This document shows positions 1 through 6,259 of a stretch of DNA of 6,373 nucleotides, in pieces (position 1 is the first letter of the stretch; each line of letters opens with the position of its first letter). A model generated the notes under the pieces. The model ran no database searches and was not told the origin of the DNA. It saw nothing but the letters and a program-made list of their open reading frames with translations. Origin of the DNA: TC-15 sp034437275 (GTDB lineage Bacteria; Chloroflexota; Anaerolineae; Aggregatilineales; Aggregatilineaceae); assembly GCA_034437275.1 (NCBI GenBank), contig DAOTUD010000102.1, positions 1 to 6,373 on the forward strand, read 5' to 3'. The position numbers were made by a program, and so were the translations under genes.

Positions 1-2153
1 CCCGCCAGCCGCCAGAACAGTGCCTCGCCCTGCTCCGCGCCCAGGTAGCGCGTCACAAACTCGCGGATGCGCAGCGGGTCCAGCGGCGTGATGAGGATGC
101 GGTCGAAGCCCAGGTCGCGCGTGTAGTCCTGCTCACGGCAGGTCACGACGGCGGTCAGGTCCGGGTGCGCCTCGAACAGGCGCTGCACCTGCCGGGCTTT
201 GTCGTCGCGCTGCGCCACCGGGATTTCGTTCAGCCCATCGAGCAGCAGCACCGCGCGTTCGTTCGCCAGCAGCGTGTCCAGGTGTGCGCCCAGCCCGCCC
301 AGCTTCTCGGCGATGAACGCGGCGAGGGGCTGTTTGGCATCCTTCCAGTCTCCCAAACGCACGAGCACCGGCACCGGCGCGGCGGGGTCGTCCAGTGCGG
401 CGTCAACCAGGTTGCGCGCCAGCTTCCACAGGGTCGTGGTCTTGCCCGCGCCCGGCTCACCGAGTACCACCGCCCGCCGGATGTCGTGAATCGCGCCGAT
501 GATATCCTCGAATGTGCGCGTTTCGCTCTCGCGCATGTCGGCGTCTGTGCGATGCAAGTGCTCGAACTCCGGGCGGATGACGACCGGCGCGACCCCGTCC
601 GGGCGCACAGTGCGCCGCTGGTGGACGTGCGCGGTCCCGGCCAGCGGGGTGTATTTCTCCGTGTTGACCAACTCCTCGAAGCGCAGGAAGTCCAGGTATT
701 CCAGTTCCAGCGCGCGCTGGCTGGCGGGGCGTTTCGCGGCGGCAGCGTCGAGGACCGGCTCATCGGGTGGCGCGGGCAGCGCAGCCAGCAGCCGCTGCAC
801 GCCGTCGCGGTAGTCGGTATAGAACGCCGTCGCTTGCAGGTGAATCATGTAGATGGGCAGTTCGCAGTCCTCCGCCATGACCGGGAAGATGCGCTTGTGC
901 TTCTGCTCGGCCCACAGGAATTCCTTCTGCACCCAGTCGCTGTTATTCCCGGCCTCGCTGACCACCGACAGGAACGCATACGAGTTGTTGATGCCCTCGC
1001 TGATGGCGCGTGTCCACTTGGTGCCGCCCTTGATTTCCATCGTGTCAATCCAGCAGGCATGGCCCGCTGCGTTCAGGTCGTCAATCAGGCGCTGCGCGAA
1101 AGCCGCGTTGGCGTGGGCGTAGCTCACGAACACGGTCGGGATGCGGGCGTCCGGCGGCGTCTCGATGGTCAGCGTGTCGTGGGATGGGGCGGACGGCGCT
1201 GGTGGCGGCGTCGGGGCGGGAGCCGCCGTCCCGCACAGCGTGTCGAGGTCGTCACGCAGGGCGTGAATGTCGCTGCGGGTCGCGTCGTCACAGGCCAGGC
1301 ACAGCGCATTGAGGAACACCGAAAGCGCGTGCTGCCCGTCCGGGAAACACTCGACATCCCACAGCGTCTTGAGCAGGTTGGTCGTGAACAGCACCGGCGC
1401 ACCGCTGACCGACGCGGCCAACTGGTCGTACAACCGCCGGTCGGTGGCGTAGAACGCTTGCGACAGCCACATCTCGCGCTCTGCGGGCGTGGTGACGTGC
1501 GGCAGAATCAACTGCGTGGCCTGCGGAAACAGGCTGCTCATGGCCTGTGCCGGGGATGGTGCCTGCGCCTGCCGCTGCACGATTCCGGCCAGCCGGTGAG
1601 CGGGAATCAGGAACGCGGTCCGCAGGTGGGCCACCGCGACAATCATGCCTGTGCAGCGTCCCTGTGCATCCCACACCGGCGCGCCGCTGAAGCCCTCCTC
1701 GACGAAGAACTGCGTGGTGGTGCTGGCGTCGAGTTGCAGCAGGTCGCCGGCCTGCTCCCGGCGGAACACGCCTTCGACCCACACGCCGTCCGCGTAGCCT
1801 GTCGGGAAGCCCAGCGCGCTGCCCGCCTCGCCCCACTGCTCGCGCGGAGCCGCTTCGAGCGCCACGTATCGCGGTACGGGCGGTGGCTGCTGAAGCTCCA
1901 GCAGCGCGATGTCGGTCTTGTGGTCGGGCGGCTTGAAGAACCAGCGCACGACCTGTGCTTCGCCCGGTGCGCCGTCCTGGAAGGGGAAATCGACCTGCAC
2001 CGGCTCCGGCGCGGACTGGCGAGTGTTGCGCGTCCGGCCCTGCGCGGAGTTGACCACGTGGGCGCAGGTCATGACGTGCCGGTCATCGACCAGGAACCCG
2101 GTCCCGACGATGGCTCCGGCGGCGTTGTAGAAACGAATGATGGCATCCTGCAT
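1..2153 (-). CDS. Trypsin-like protease / EAD-like / TIR / NACHT NTPase fusion protein (3' end cut by window edge)
   Basis: This is a large multidomain conflict protein, of which 717 codons are visible; the frame is open to the left edge. The start ATG at 2153-2151 follows an AGGA (2164-2161) at 7-nt spacing. Residues 1-195 are a chymotrypsin-fold serine protease with a full triad: His32 in TCAHVV, Asp81 in TDIALLEL and Ser156 in GFSGAPV. No signal peptide is seen, so it should be cytoplasmic. Residues 222-308 are a small helical segment resembling an effector-associated (EAD) adaptor domain. A Pro/Ala linker (309-324) follows. Residues 338-460 are a TIR domain (VFVSYAH; SDWVQKEF), with Glu411 aligning with the catalytic Glu of SARM1-type NADases. 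Residues 477-560 are a helical pre-NACHT linker. A NACHT-type NTPase begins near 560, with Walker A GEPGAGKT (565-572), Walker B LLLDGLNE (636-643) and a VVTCRE strand (669-674). The C-terminal sensor or repeat region lies outside the window. It is coupled to the Trypco1 gene 4 bp upstream. Domain calls are firm except the EAD; the defence role is inferred. Confidence 0.93.
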   Translation of the reverse strand, partial: MQDAIIRFYNAAGAIVGTGFLVDDRHVMTCAHVVNSAQGRTRNTRQSAPEPVQVDFPFQDGAPGEAQVVRWFFKPPDHKTDIALLELQQPPPVPRYVALEAAPREQWGEAGSALGFPTGYADGVWVEGVFRREQAGDLLQLDASTTTQFFVEEGFSGAPVWDAQGRCTGMIVAVAHLRTAFLIPAHRLAGIVQRQAQAPSPAQAMSSLFPQATQLILPHVTTPAEREMWLSQAFYATDRRLYDQLAASVSGAPVLFTTNLLKTLWDVECFPDGQHALSVFLNALCLACDDATRSDIHALRDDLDTLCGTAAPAPTPPPAPSAPSHDTLTIETPPDARIPTVFVSYAHANAAFAQRLIDDLNAAGHACWIDTMEIKGGTKWTRAISEGINNSYAFLSVVSEAGNNSDWVQKEFLWAEQKHKRIFPVMAEDCELPIYMIHLQATAFYTDYRDGVQRLLAALPAPPDEPVLDAAAAKRPASQRALELEYLDFLRFEELVNTEKYTPLAGTAHVHQRRTVRPDGVAPVVIRPEFEHLHRTDADMRESETRTFEDIIGAIHDIRRAVVLGEPGAGKTTTLWKLARNLVDAALDDPAAPVPVLVRLGDWKDAKQPLAAFIAEKLGGLGAHLDTLLANERAVLLLDGLNEIPVAQRDDKARQVQRLFEAHPDLTAVVTCREQDYTRDLGFDRILITPLDPLRIREFVTRYLGAEQGEALFWRLA

Positions 2154-2157
2154 AGTG

Positions 2158-2484
2158 TTATCCTGATGGCTTCTCTCGCGTCCAGGTGAGCGTGACGGTG
2201 AAGGCGGCTTCGGTGCCGACTTTGGCAATCAGCGCGCCCGCCTCGGCATTGAGCGTCAGCCCAAACTCGACCGTGACCTCGTCGGGGCGGTCGGCGGGGT
2301 CAATGTCCTGGATGGTCGTCACAATTTTGTGCCCCATCGTCTTGATGGTGCCCATCGCACTGTCGAGCGCCTGCTGCGAGCGTTCGATAAGCTGGCTGTC
2401 GTCGCGGCTGACGGGCTGCAACCCGCGCGCCTCGAACTCGACCAGCACCGGCTCGCCTGCGTCGGTGGTGAATTCGTCGGTCAT
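2158..2484 (-). CDS. Trypco1 (trypsin-co-occurring domain 1, CU044_2847-like) protein
   Basis: A 108-residue protein of the Trypco1 family, small single-domain proteins named for being encoded beside trypsin-like proteases in bacterial conflict loci. Their molecular role is not established; an adaptor, protease ligand or regulator has been proposed. Seen here: an N-terminal strand (PVLVEFEARG, 12-21), a helix around 28-50, and the diagnostic C-terminal half DEVTVEFGLTLNAEAGALIA (68-87) followed by AAFTVTLTW (93-101). The length is normal for the family. The ATG at 2484 was chosen because GGAGGA (2494-2489) sits 4 nt before it. A longer in-frame start at 2556 would read through two perfect hairpins, has no comparable ribosome binding site and lies before the family's usual N terminus. 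The stop at 2160-2158 is 4 nt from the protease start, so the two are almost certainly co-translated. No signal peptide or membrane segment is seen. Confidence 0.9.
   Translation of the reverse strand: MTDEFTTDAGEPVLVEFEARGLQPVSRDDSQLIERSQQALDSAMGTIKTMGHKIVTTIQDIDPADRPDEVTVEFGLTLNAEAGALIAKVGTEAAFTVTLTWTREKPSG
2161..2164 (-). promoter_or_regulatory. Shine-Dalgarno site of the protease-TIR-NACHT gene, inside the Trypco1 reading frame
   Basis: AGGA on the minus strand lies 7 nt before the ATG at 2153 and overlaps the last codons of Trypco1. Ribosomes finishing Trypco1 at 2158 are thus placed on the next start, which indicates coupled translation. Confidence 0.65.
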
Positions 2485-2488
2485 GTGT

Positions 2489-2494
2489 TCCTCC
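2489..2494 (-). promoter_or_regulatory. Strong Shine-Dalgarno site deciding the Trypco1 start
   Basis: GGAGGA on the minus strand lies 4 nt before the ATG at 2484. It is the best ribosome binding site in the window and fixes the start against the longer frame from 2556. It suggests Trypco1 is made in higher amounts than the large proteins around it. Confidence 0.8.
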
Positions 2495-2515
2495 AATATC
2501 GAAAATTTGCAGCGA

Positions 2516-2531
2516 CTCGCCTGACGGCGAG
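2516..2531. repeat. Second perfect hairpin, 6-bp stem and 4-nt loop
   Basis: The arms ctcgcc (2516-2521) and ggcgag (2526-2531) pair perfectly around tgac. It lies four bases from the 8-bp hairpin and 21 bp upstream of the Trypco1 ribosome binding site, in the leader of that gene. No T tract follows. It may set mRNA stability or translation of Trypco1; the function is unknown. Confidence 0.45.
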
Positions 2532-2535
2532 AGGC

Positions 2536-2554
2536 GCAGGGGGATTCCCCCTGC
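2536..2554. repeat. Perfect 8-bp GC-rich hairpin with 3-nt loop, candidate DGR target hairpin
   Basis: The arms gcaggggg (2536-2543) and ccccctgc (2547-2554) are perfectly complementary around a 3-nt loop, att on the plus strand. No run of T follows on either strand, so it is not a classical Rho-independent terminator. Known DGR targets often carry a short GC-rich hairpin or cruciform with a 3-4 nt loop just beyond the variable region; the size and side fit, though about 60 bp separate it from the stop. It could instead act as an RNA stability or processing element between genes 1 and 2. Confidence 0.6.
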
Positions 2555-2581
2555 AACCCCCTTAGAGAAAAGAGCTTCAGA

Positions 2582-2613
2582 GTGCCAGAGACCCGAGTGC
2601 CCAGAGGCCCGAG
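2582..2613. repeat. 16-bp tandem repeat just past the FGE-gene stop
   Basis: Two head-to-tail units at 2582-2597 and 2598-2613 share the cores ccagagacccgag (2585-2597) and ccagaggcccgag (2601-2613), which match at 12 of 13 bases. The array begins one base past the FGE-gene stop codon. It is noncoding in the assigned annotation and lies where the initiation-of-mutagenic-homing end of a DGR variable region would be expected. It could also simply be decayed coding sequence of a longer ancestral C terminus. Confidence 0.6.
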
Positions 2614-2614
2614 A

Positions 2615-5600
2615 CTACGTCATAGGGGAAGCGCACACACACCAAAACCCGTAGTCGTAGTACCGGCTGGACGGTAGCCTGTGGCGGGGAAACACGGACC
2701 GCGCGCTGAACCTGAAGGGGTACCACGAGCCGCCCCGCAACACCCGCGCGGCACCCCCGCCCAGGCCGGTGTTCTCCGGATTGTCGTATTCGTTCAGGCA
2801 CCAGCACCATACGTTGCCCGATAGGTCCAGCACCCCATACGGCGATGCCCCATCCGGGAAGATACCAACCGCGCTGGTTTGTTTGATGCCCGTCTCTGAC
2901 GTGTTGCCCTTGTTGGCATCAAACTTGTTGCCATACGGGTATTCCAGTCCATCGGTACCGCGTGCCGCCTTCTCGAACTGCTGCTCGGTCGGGAGCGTGA
3001 CCTCGTACCCCAATTTGCTACTCAACCAGCGGCAGAACGCGATGGCGTCCCACCACGACACGCACTCGCGCGGATGGTTCCAGTACTTGAACCGCTGCTT
3101 GTCGGGGCTACTCTTGTGCTTATCACCTGCCGCCAACCCTTCCCGCCATTCGGGGTTATAGAAGCCATCGTCGGCATCGATGAACGCTTGAAACTGCCGG
3201 TAGGTGATGGGATAGCGGCTGACATAGAACGTGGGCAGCGTCAGGCGTTCGCCGTCCTGGTAGATGAACTCCCCTTCCGGTATCTCGACCCAATCCAGGT
3301 CAGGCAGGCCGTCGTCACGCAGCCCAACGCCGGGACGCGAGTCGCCCAGTTCGGCCAGCGTGCGGCCCATCGCGGCACGGTCGGTGGGGGACGCGGCGCC
3401 GCGTTCAAGGGCTGCTGCCAGCCACGTTTTCAGCCGGGACTGCACAGACTGGGACAAAGCCAGGTCATAGTCATCCAGGATCATCCCGGCGTGCCCAACC
3501 ATTTCCCACTGTGGATGATCGCGCGGCCAGTCATCCGCCGGATCGGCAGCCACTAACGGCTCCACCAGCCTGAGCAGATTGCCGCCGCGCGCGCCGACTT
3601 CGTCCGCCAGCAGCGGGATCACGTTGCGCCAGCGTCCCGGCTGCGCCTGGATATGGCGTACGATGTCCGCCGGAAACCGGTCCGGATGGGCCAGATAGCA
3701 GGCCGCCAGGTGCTCCTGGAAGCTCAGGTGGGTGAAGCGATAGCGCCGGGCTTCCTCCGACGTGAGCAAGCCTGCGCGCTGCTCCAGGTAATCCAGCGCA
3801 TCGCCGTACTTTTCAACCCGATCACCGCGCGCAACTTCCATCGCCTCAATCAGAATTCCCTGTCTAAAGGTTGCTTCGCGGTCGCTGCCACGTTCCGCCT
3901 GGACGTGATACGCGGTCCACATCAACGCCTGGCGGAGCTGCTCCGGCGATAGCTGCAGGTGATCGGCGATGGACTGGCCATCGACCTCGTCCTTGCGCGT
4001 CCAGCGCCGCAGCATCAGATCGACATTTTCCCGGTAGAGCTGGCTCAAGCGCTGAGGCAAGCGTTCGTCTGGCGGGGTGTCGGTGTTGCGCAGCCAGAGC
4101 GCGGCCATCATCGTGAATAACAAGGGGGTGTTGCTCAGGTTCGGATCGTCGATACGATCCAACGAGCGCAGAAAACCCTCCACCTCGTCCTCAACCTGAT
4201 CTTCAGGCAGCGCCTGCCCAAACAGCTTTTCGACTAACTGCTGGACACGGTGAGGGAACAGCGGAACCAGCGCCGTCTGCCCGAAGCCATCGAGCTGCCA
4301 GTCGCCGTTGTAGGCGTAGGGCCGGCTGGTGACGATCATCCGGCAGTGTTCGTAGTCCACATTCAATGCATCCACCAGCCGGATGATCTGTTCGCGCCGT
4401 TCTTTAGTGACGGCGTCCGGCACTTCGTCCAGACCATCGAGCAGAATGATCGCTTCGCCGTCTTCGAGCTGGCGCTGGAGATGAGGCCAATATTTTCCTA
4501 AATTCTCGGCCTCAAGTTGGGCTTGCACATACGCCTCGAACTGTGCCGTCCCGGCGGGATCATGCGTGTCTGCAAACTGCTTGCTCACCAGGTCACGCAG
4601 CGAGATGAAGACCGGGGTATAGGCGGGCAGCGGCCAGAATTCGAGCGTGTCGAGATCGGCTTTGGCGTGACGGCTGTGGCGCAGTTGATCGCCGGCCATG
4701 CAGATCGCCAGATGCTTGAGGAAGGTGCTCTTGCCGCTGCCGGGATTGCCGGTCAGCACCATGCGCGGCTGGATCGCGGCGGCATCGTGCGCTTCCATGT
4801 GCCAGTTCTGTTCAGAGCGAAACCGACTGTCTTGATCATCCCGATTTTCTTTAATTTGATGCTGCACATCATCGATCAGGAGTTGGAGTCTATCCTGCCC
4901 GACTCGCAAGGCAGGCCATTCACAAAGTCTCTGCCCACGCAGTTCTTCGGGCGTGGCCGTGTCCGCTGGCGTTTCGGAGCGTTCGGTCTTCACCCACCAG
5001 TCGGTGATGGTGTAGCGATCATCCTCGCTGACCTGGACCGTCACGCTCATGTCGACCGGCAGCGGGACGTACACATCCAGCAGCTCGACGCCGCGTTCTG
5101 GCGGGTCGTCCAGCATGTCGGCCAGCGAGATTTTCATAAATTTGTCTTTGAAGAACCGCCGCAGGTAGCGCTCATGCAGCCGCTGCGCATCCGGGTGTTC
5201 AAGCCAATAGCGGTCACGGTTGGTTACAACCGGCAGCGAGTCGAGCAGATGCTGCCAGGCCGCGTCCTCATTGAGCTTGGCGAAGTCGATCCACTGGCGT
5301 CCCTTCAGCCCGACCTGTGCCAGATCGTCCTCATCCATATCGCCCGTCAGGCGCAGCGGGATGACGGTCTTGCCATGCTTGAGGGCATACTCAACCTCGA
5401 TTTTGCACCAGCGGCTCGCACAGGCCGACGACGTCATCATGAACAGTACCTGGTCTGCCTCCTGGATGGCGCTGGCGATTTCTTCGCGCCATTTTGAGCC
5501 GCCAGGAATGCTCTCGTAGTCGATCCAGACGTCGTAGTAGAACTCGTCGTTGAGCCGTTTGGTGATGCTGTTGACCGGAAACAGGTCATTGTGGCTGTAG

Positions 5601-6199
5601 GAAATAAACAGCTTTGGCGACTCAGCGCGGCGCTGCACCCGCTGTTCTCTCGGAACGGTCGGCACATCGTCCGGCAGGCGCTCGTCGGCAGCTTTGCCTT
5701 CCGGGCGGTGCTCGTAGGGCGGCTCCTGGTTCACCGGGATGAACTCGCCGCGCGCGGTATAGCCGAACACGACCCAACATGCAAACGGCTGCTCCAGCCA
5801 ATTGCCATCGACGGGCCACTCGACCGCCGGGTGGCAGATCACACCGTCCGGAGGGATGTGTGCATCGTGCAGATCAAAGTGCAGCGGATAATACTTCCCG
5901 GTCGGGTCCGCCGTCACCGTACCGGGGCGAAATGCGCTGCGGGATTTGTCCTTGCCGACGGTTATATCCACAAACGGAAGTTTGAACATCCCGCCGCTGG
6001 TGTGCGTGATCTCGGTCCCGTCCAGGTCCATATCGAGCAGCGTGGGCTTCCCAAAATCCGGGAACGGGCGGCAGTACAAGCGGACTTCCAGGTGCGGCTG
6101 GTCCCATACCCACGAGCCGTCCTCAACGGGTAGGCCCCATTCCAGGCGCAGTTTGTCCGGCGCGGGTTTGATCGTGACTTCGGTAATTGGTGCTGGCAT
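2615..6199 (-). CDS. TIR-NACHT protein with C-terminal FGE-sulfatase/C-type-lectin-fold domain (probable hypervariable sensor)
   Basis: A 1194-residue cytoplasmic STAND-type protein. Residues 1-170 are an unrecognised, strand-rich domain. Residues 195-325 are a TIR domain (LFISYSH, 197-203; DYESIPGGSKW, 227-237; SRWCKIEVEYA, 262-272); Glu268 aligns with the catalytic Glu of NAD-cleaving TIRs. Residues 328-478 are a helical linker typical of the region before NACHT. The NACHT NTPase has Walker A GNPGSGKST (484-492), Walker B IILLDGLDEVP (584-594) and MIVTSRPYA (621-629), then a helical region with RFTHLSFQEHLAACYL (821-836). Residues 967-1192 are an FGE-sulfatase-like domain (SWWDAIAFCRWLS, 1048-1060; LPTEQQFEKAARG, 1069-1081; LDLSGNVW, 1124-1131; RVLRGGSW, 1152-1159). 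The paired catalytic cysteines of true formylglycine-generating enzymes are absent from the 1157-1168 region, so it is likely a ligand-binding fold. The end looks like a DGR variable region. Start 6199 has AGGGGG (6209-6204) upstream; an in-frame ATG at 6259 would add 20 residues but overlaps the likely promoter. Confidence 0.93.
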   Translation of the reverse strand: MPAPITEVTIKPAPDKLRLEWGLPVEDGSWVWDQPHLEVRLYCRPFPDFGKPTLLDMDLDGTEITHTSGGMFKLPFVDITVGKDKSRSAFRPGTVTADPTGKYYPLHFDLHDAHIPPDGVICHPAVEWPVDGNWLEQPFACWVVFGYTARGEFIPVNQEPPYEHRPEGKAADERLPDDVPTVPREQRVQRRAESPKLFISYSHNDLFPVNSITKRLNDEFYYDVWIDYESIPGGSKWREEIASAIQEADQVLFMMTSSACASRWCKIEVEYALKHGKTVIPLRLTGDMDEDDLAQVGLKGRQWIDFAKLNEDAAWQHLLDSLPVVTNRDRYWLEHPDAQRLHERYLRRFFKDKFMKISLADMLDDPPERGVELLDVYVPLPVDMSVTVQVSEDDRYTITDWWVKTERSETPADTATPEELRGQRLCEWPALRVGQDRLQLLIDDVQHQIKENRDDQDSRFRSEQNWHMEAHDAAAIQPRMVLTGNPGSGKSTFLKHLAICMAGDQLRHSRHAKADLDTLEFWPLPAYTPVFISLRDLVSKQFADTHDPAGTAQFEAYVQAQLEAENLGKYWPHLQRQLEDGEAIILLDGLDEVPDAVTKERREQIIRLVDALNVDYEHCRMIVTSRPYAYNGDWQLDGFGQTALVPLFPHRVQQLVEKLFGQALPEDQVEDEVEGFLRSLDRIDDPNLSNTPLLFTMMAALWLRNTDTPPDERLPQRLSQLYRENVDLMLRRWTRKDEVDGQSIADHLQLSPEQLRQALMWTAYHVQAERGSDREATFRQGILIEAMEVARGDRVEKYGDALDYLEQRAGLLTSEEARRYRFTHLSFQEHLAACYLAHPDRFPADIVRHIQAQPGRWRNVIPLLADEVGARGGNLLRLVEPLVAADPADDWPRDHPQWEMVGHAGMILDDYDLALSQSVQSRLKTWLAAALERGAASPTDRAAMGRTLAELGDSRPGVGLRDDGLPDLDWVEIPEGEFIYQDGERLTLPTFYVSRYPITYRQFQAFIDADDGFYNPEWREGLAAGDKHKSSPDKQRFKYWNHPRECVSWWDAIAFCRWLSSKLGYEVTLPTEQQFEKAARGTDGLEYPYGNKFDANKGNTSETGIKQTSAVGIFPDGASPYGVLDLSGNVWCWCLNEYDNPENTGLGGGAARVLRGGSWYPFRFSARSVFPRHRLPSSRYYDYGFWCVCASPMT
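2617..2740 (-). other. Candidate DGR variable region (VR) at the 3' end of the FGE-like gene
   Basis: These are the last ~40 codons of the TIR-NACHT-FGE gene. Fixed positions of the C-lectin fold (RVLRGGSW 1152-1159, R1167, P1176, R1179, GF 1184-1185) alternate with scattered residues. From 1160 to 1183, 15 of 24 codons are NNC: TAC four times; CCC, TTC, AGC and TCC twice each; CGC, CAC and GAC once each. None is AAC. Known DGR targets of this fold have template repeats with AAC at such sites, and A-specific mutagenesis turns them into NNC codons. Bounds are approximate. No template repeat or reverse transcriptase is in the window, so this is inference from pattern; ordinary positive selection on a binding face is the alternative. 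Confidence 0.62.
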
Positions 6200-6203
6200 A
6201 AGT

Positions 6204-6209
6204 CCCCCT
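6204..6209 (-). promoter_or_regulatory. Ribosome binding site of the TIR-NACHT-FGE gene
   Basis: AGGGGG on the minus strand, 4 nt before the ATG at 6199. It is not a perfect GGAGG but is the only purine-rich run suitably placed. The alternative ATG at 6259 is preceded by pyrimidine-rich and mixed sequence without a convincing site, so the shorter start is preferred. Confidence 0.6.
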
Positions 6210-6230
6210 GAAGTGACACGGCACACAAGT

Positions 6231-6259
6231 ATGATATATGCCAGCTGTGGAAGGAGCAA
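6231..6259 (-). promoter_or_regulatory. Candidate sigma-70-type promoter for the three-gene group
   Basis: On the minus strand, TTGCTC (6259-6254) and TATCAT (6236-6231) are separated by exactly 17 nt. The -10 box matches consensus at 5 of 6 positions, the -35 at only 3 of 6. A start about 7 nt downstream would give a leader of roughly 25-30 nt before the ribosome binding site and ATG at 6199. It overlaps the extra 20 codons of the longer start at 6259, which argues against that start. Downstream genes have no clear promoter of their own, consistent with one transcript. Confidence 0.4.

Noticed and set aside
165..2189. 674-codon open frame on the plus strand
   Set aside because: It lies exactly codon-in-register opposite the protease-TIR-NACHT gene. 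It stays open because the sense gene almost never uses TTA, CTA or TCA. Its translation is rich in Arg, Val and Gln with no recognisable domain, while the sense strand has complete protease, TIR and NACHT motifs.
2516..2554. Rho-independent terminator between genes 1 and 2
   Set aside because: Both hairpins are perfect and GC-rich, but no T run follows either on either strand, so intrinsic termination is not supported.
2158..2556. Longer 132-residue version of the Trypco1 protein
   Set aside because: The extra 24 codons read through both hairpins, lack a good ribosome binding site and precede the family's normal N terminus; GGAGGA directly before 2484 marks the real start.
2577..2810. 77-codon minus-strand frame overlapping the end of the FGE gene
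   Set aside because: It is the shifted frame of the variable region running on through the tandem repeat; it shows no domain of its own. A frameshifted extension of the FGE protein was considered, but the assigned stop falls at the normal family end (GF...CASP).
4517..5497. 326-codon open frame on the plus strand
   Set aside because: Same in-register antisense effect opposite the TIR-NACHT region, with no family motif, while the sense strand has clear Walker and TIR motifs.
2615..6259. 1214-residue version of the TIR-NACHT-FGE protein from ATG 6259
   Set aside because: The 20 extra residues look like a short hydrophobic leader, but the start lacks a ribosome binding site and the segment overlaps a 17-nt-spaced promoter candidate; 6199 has AGGGGG before it.
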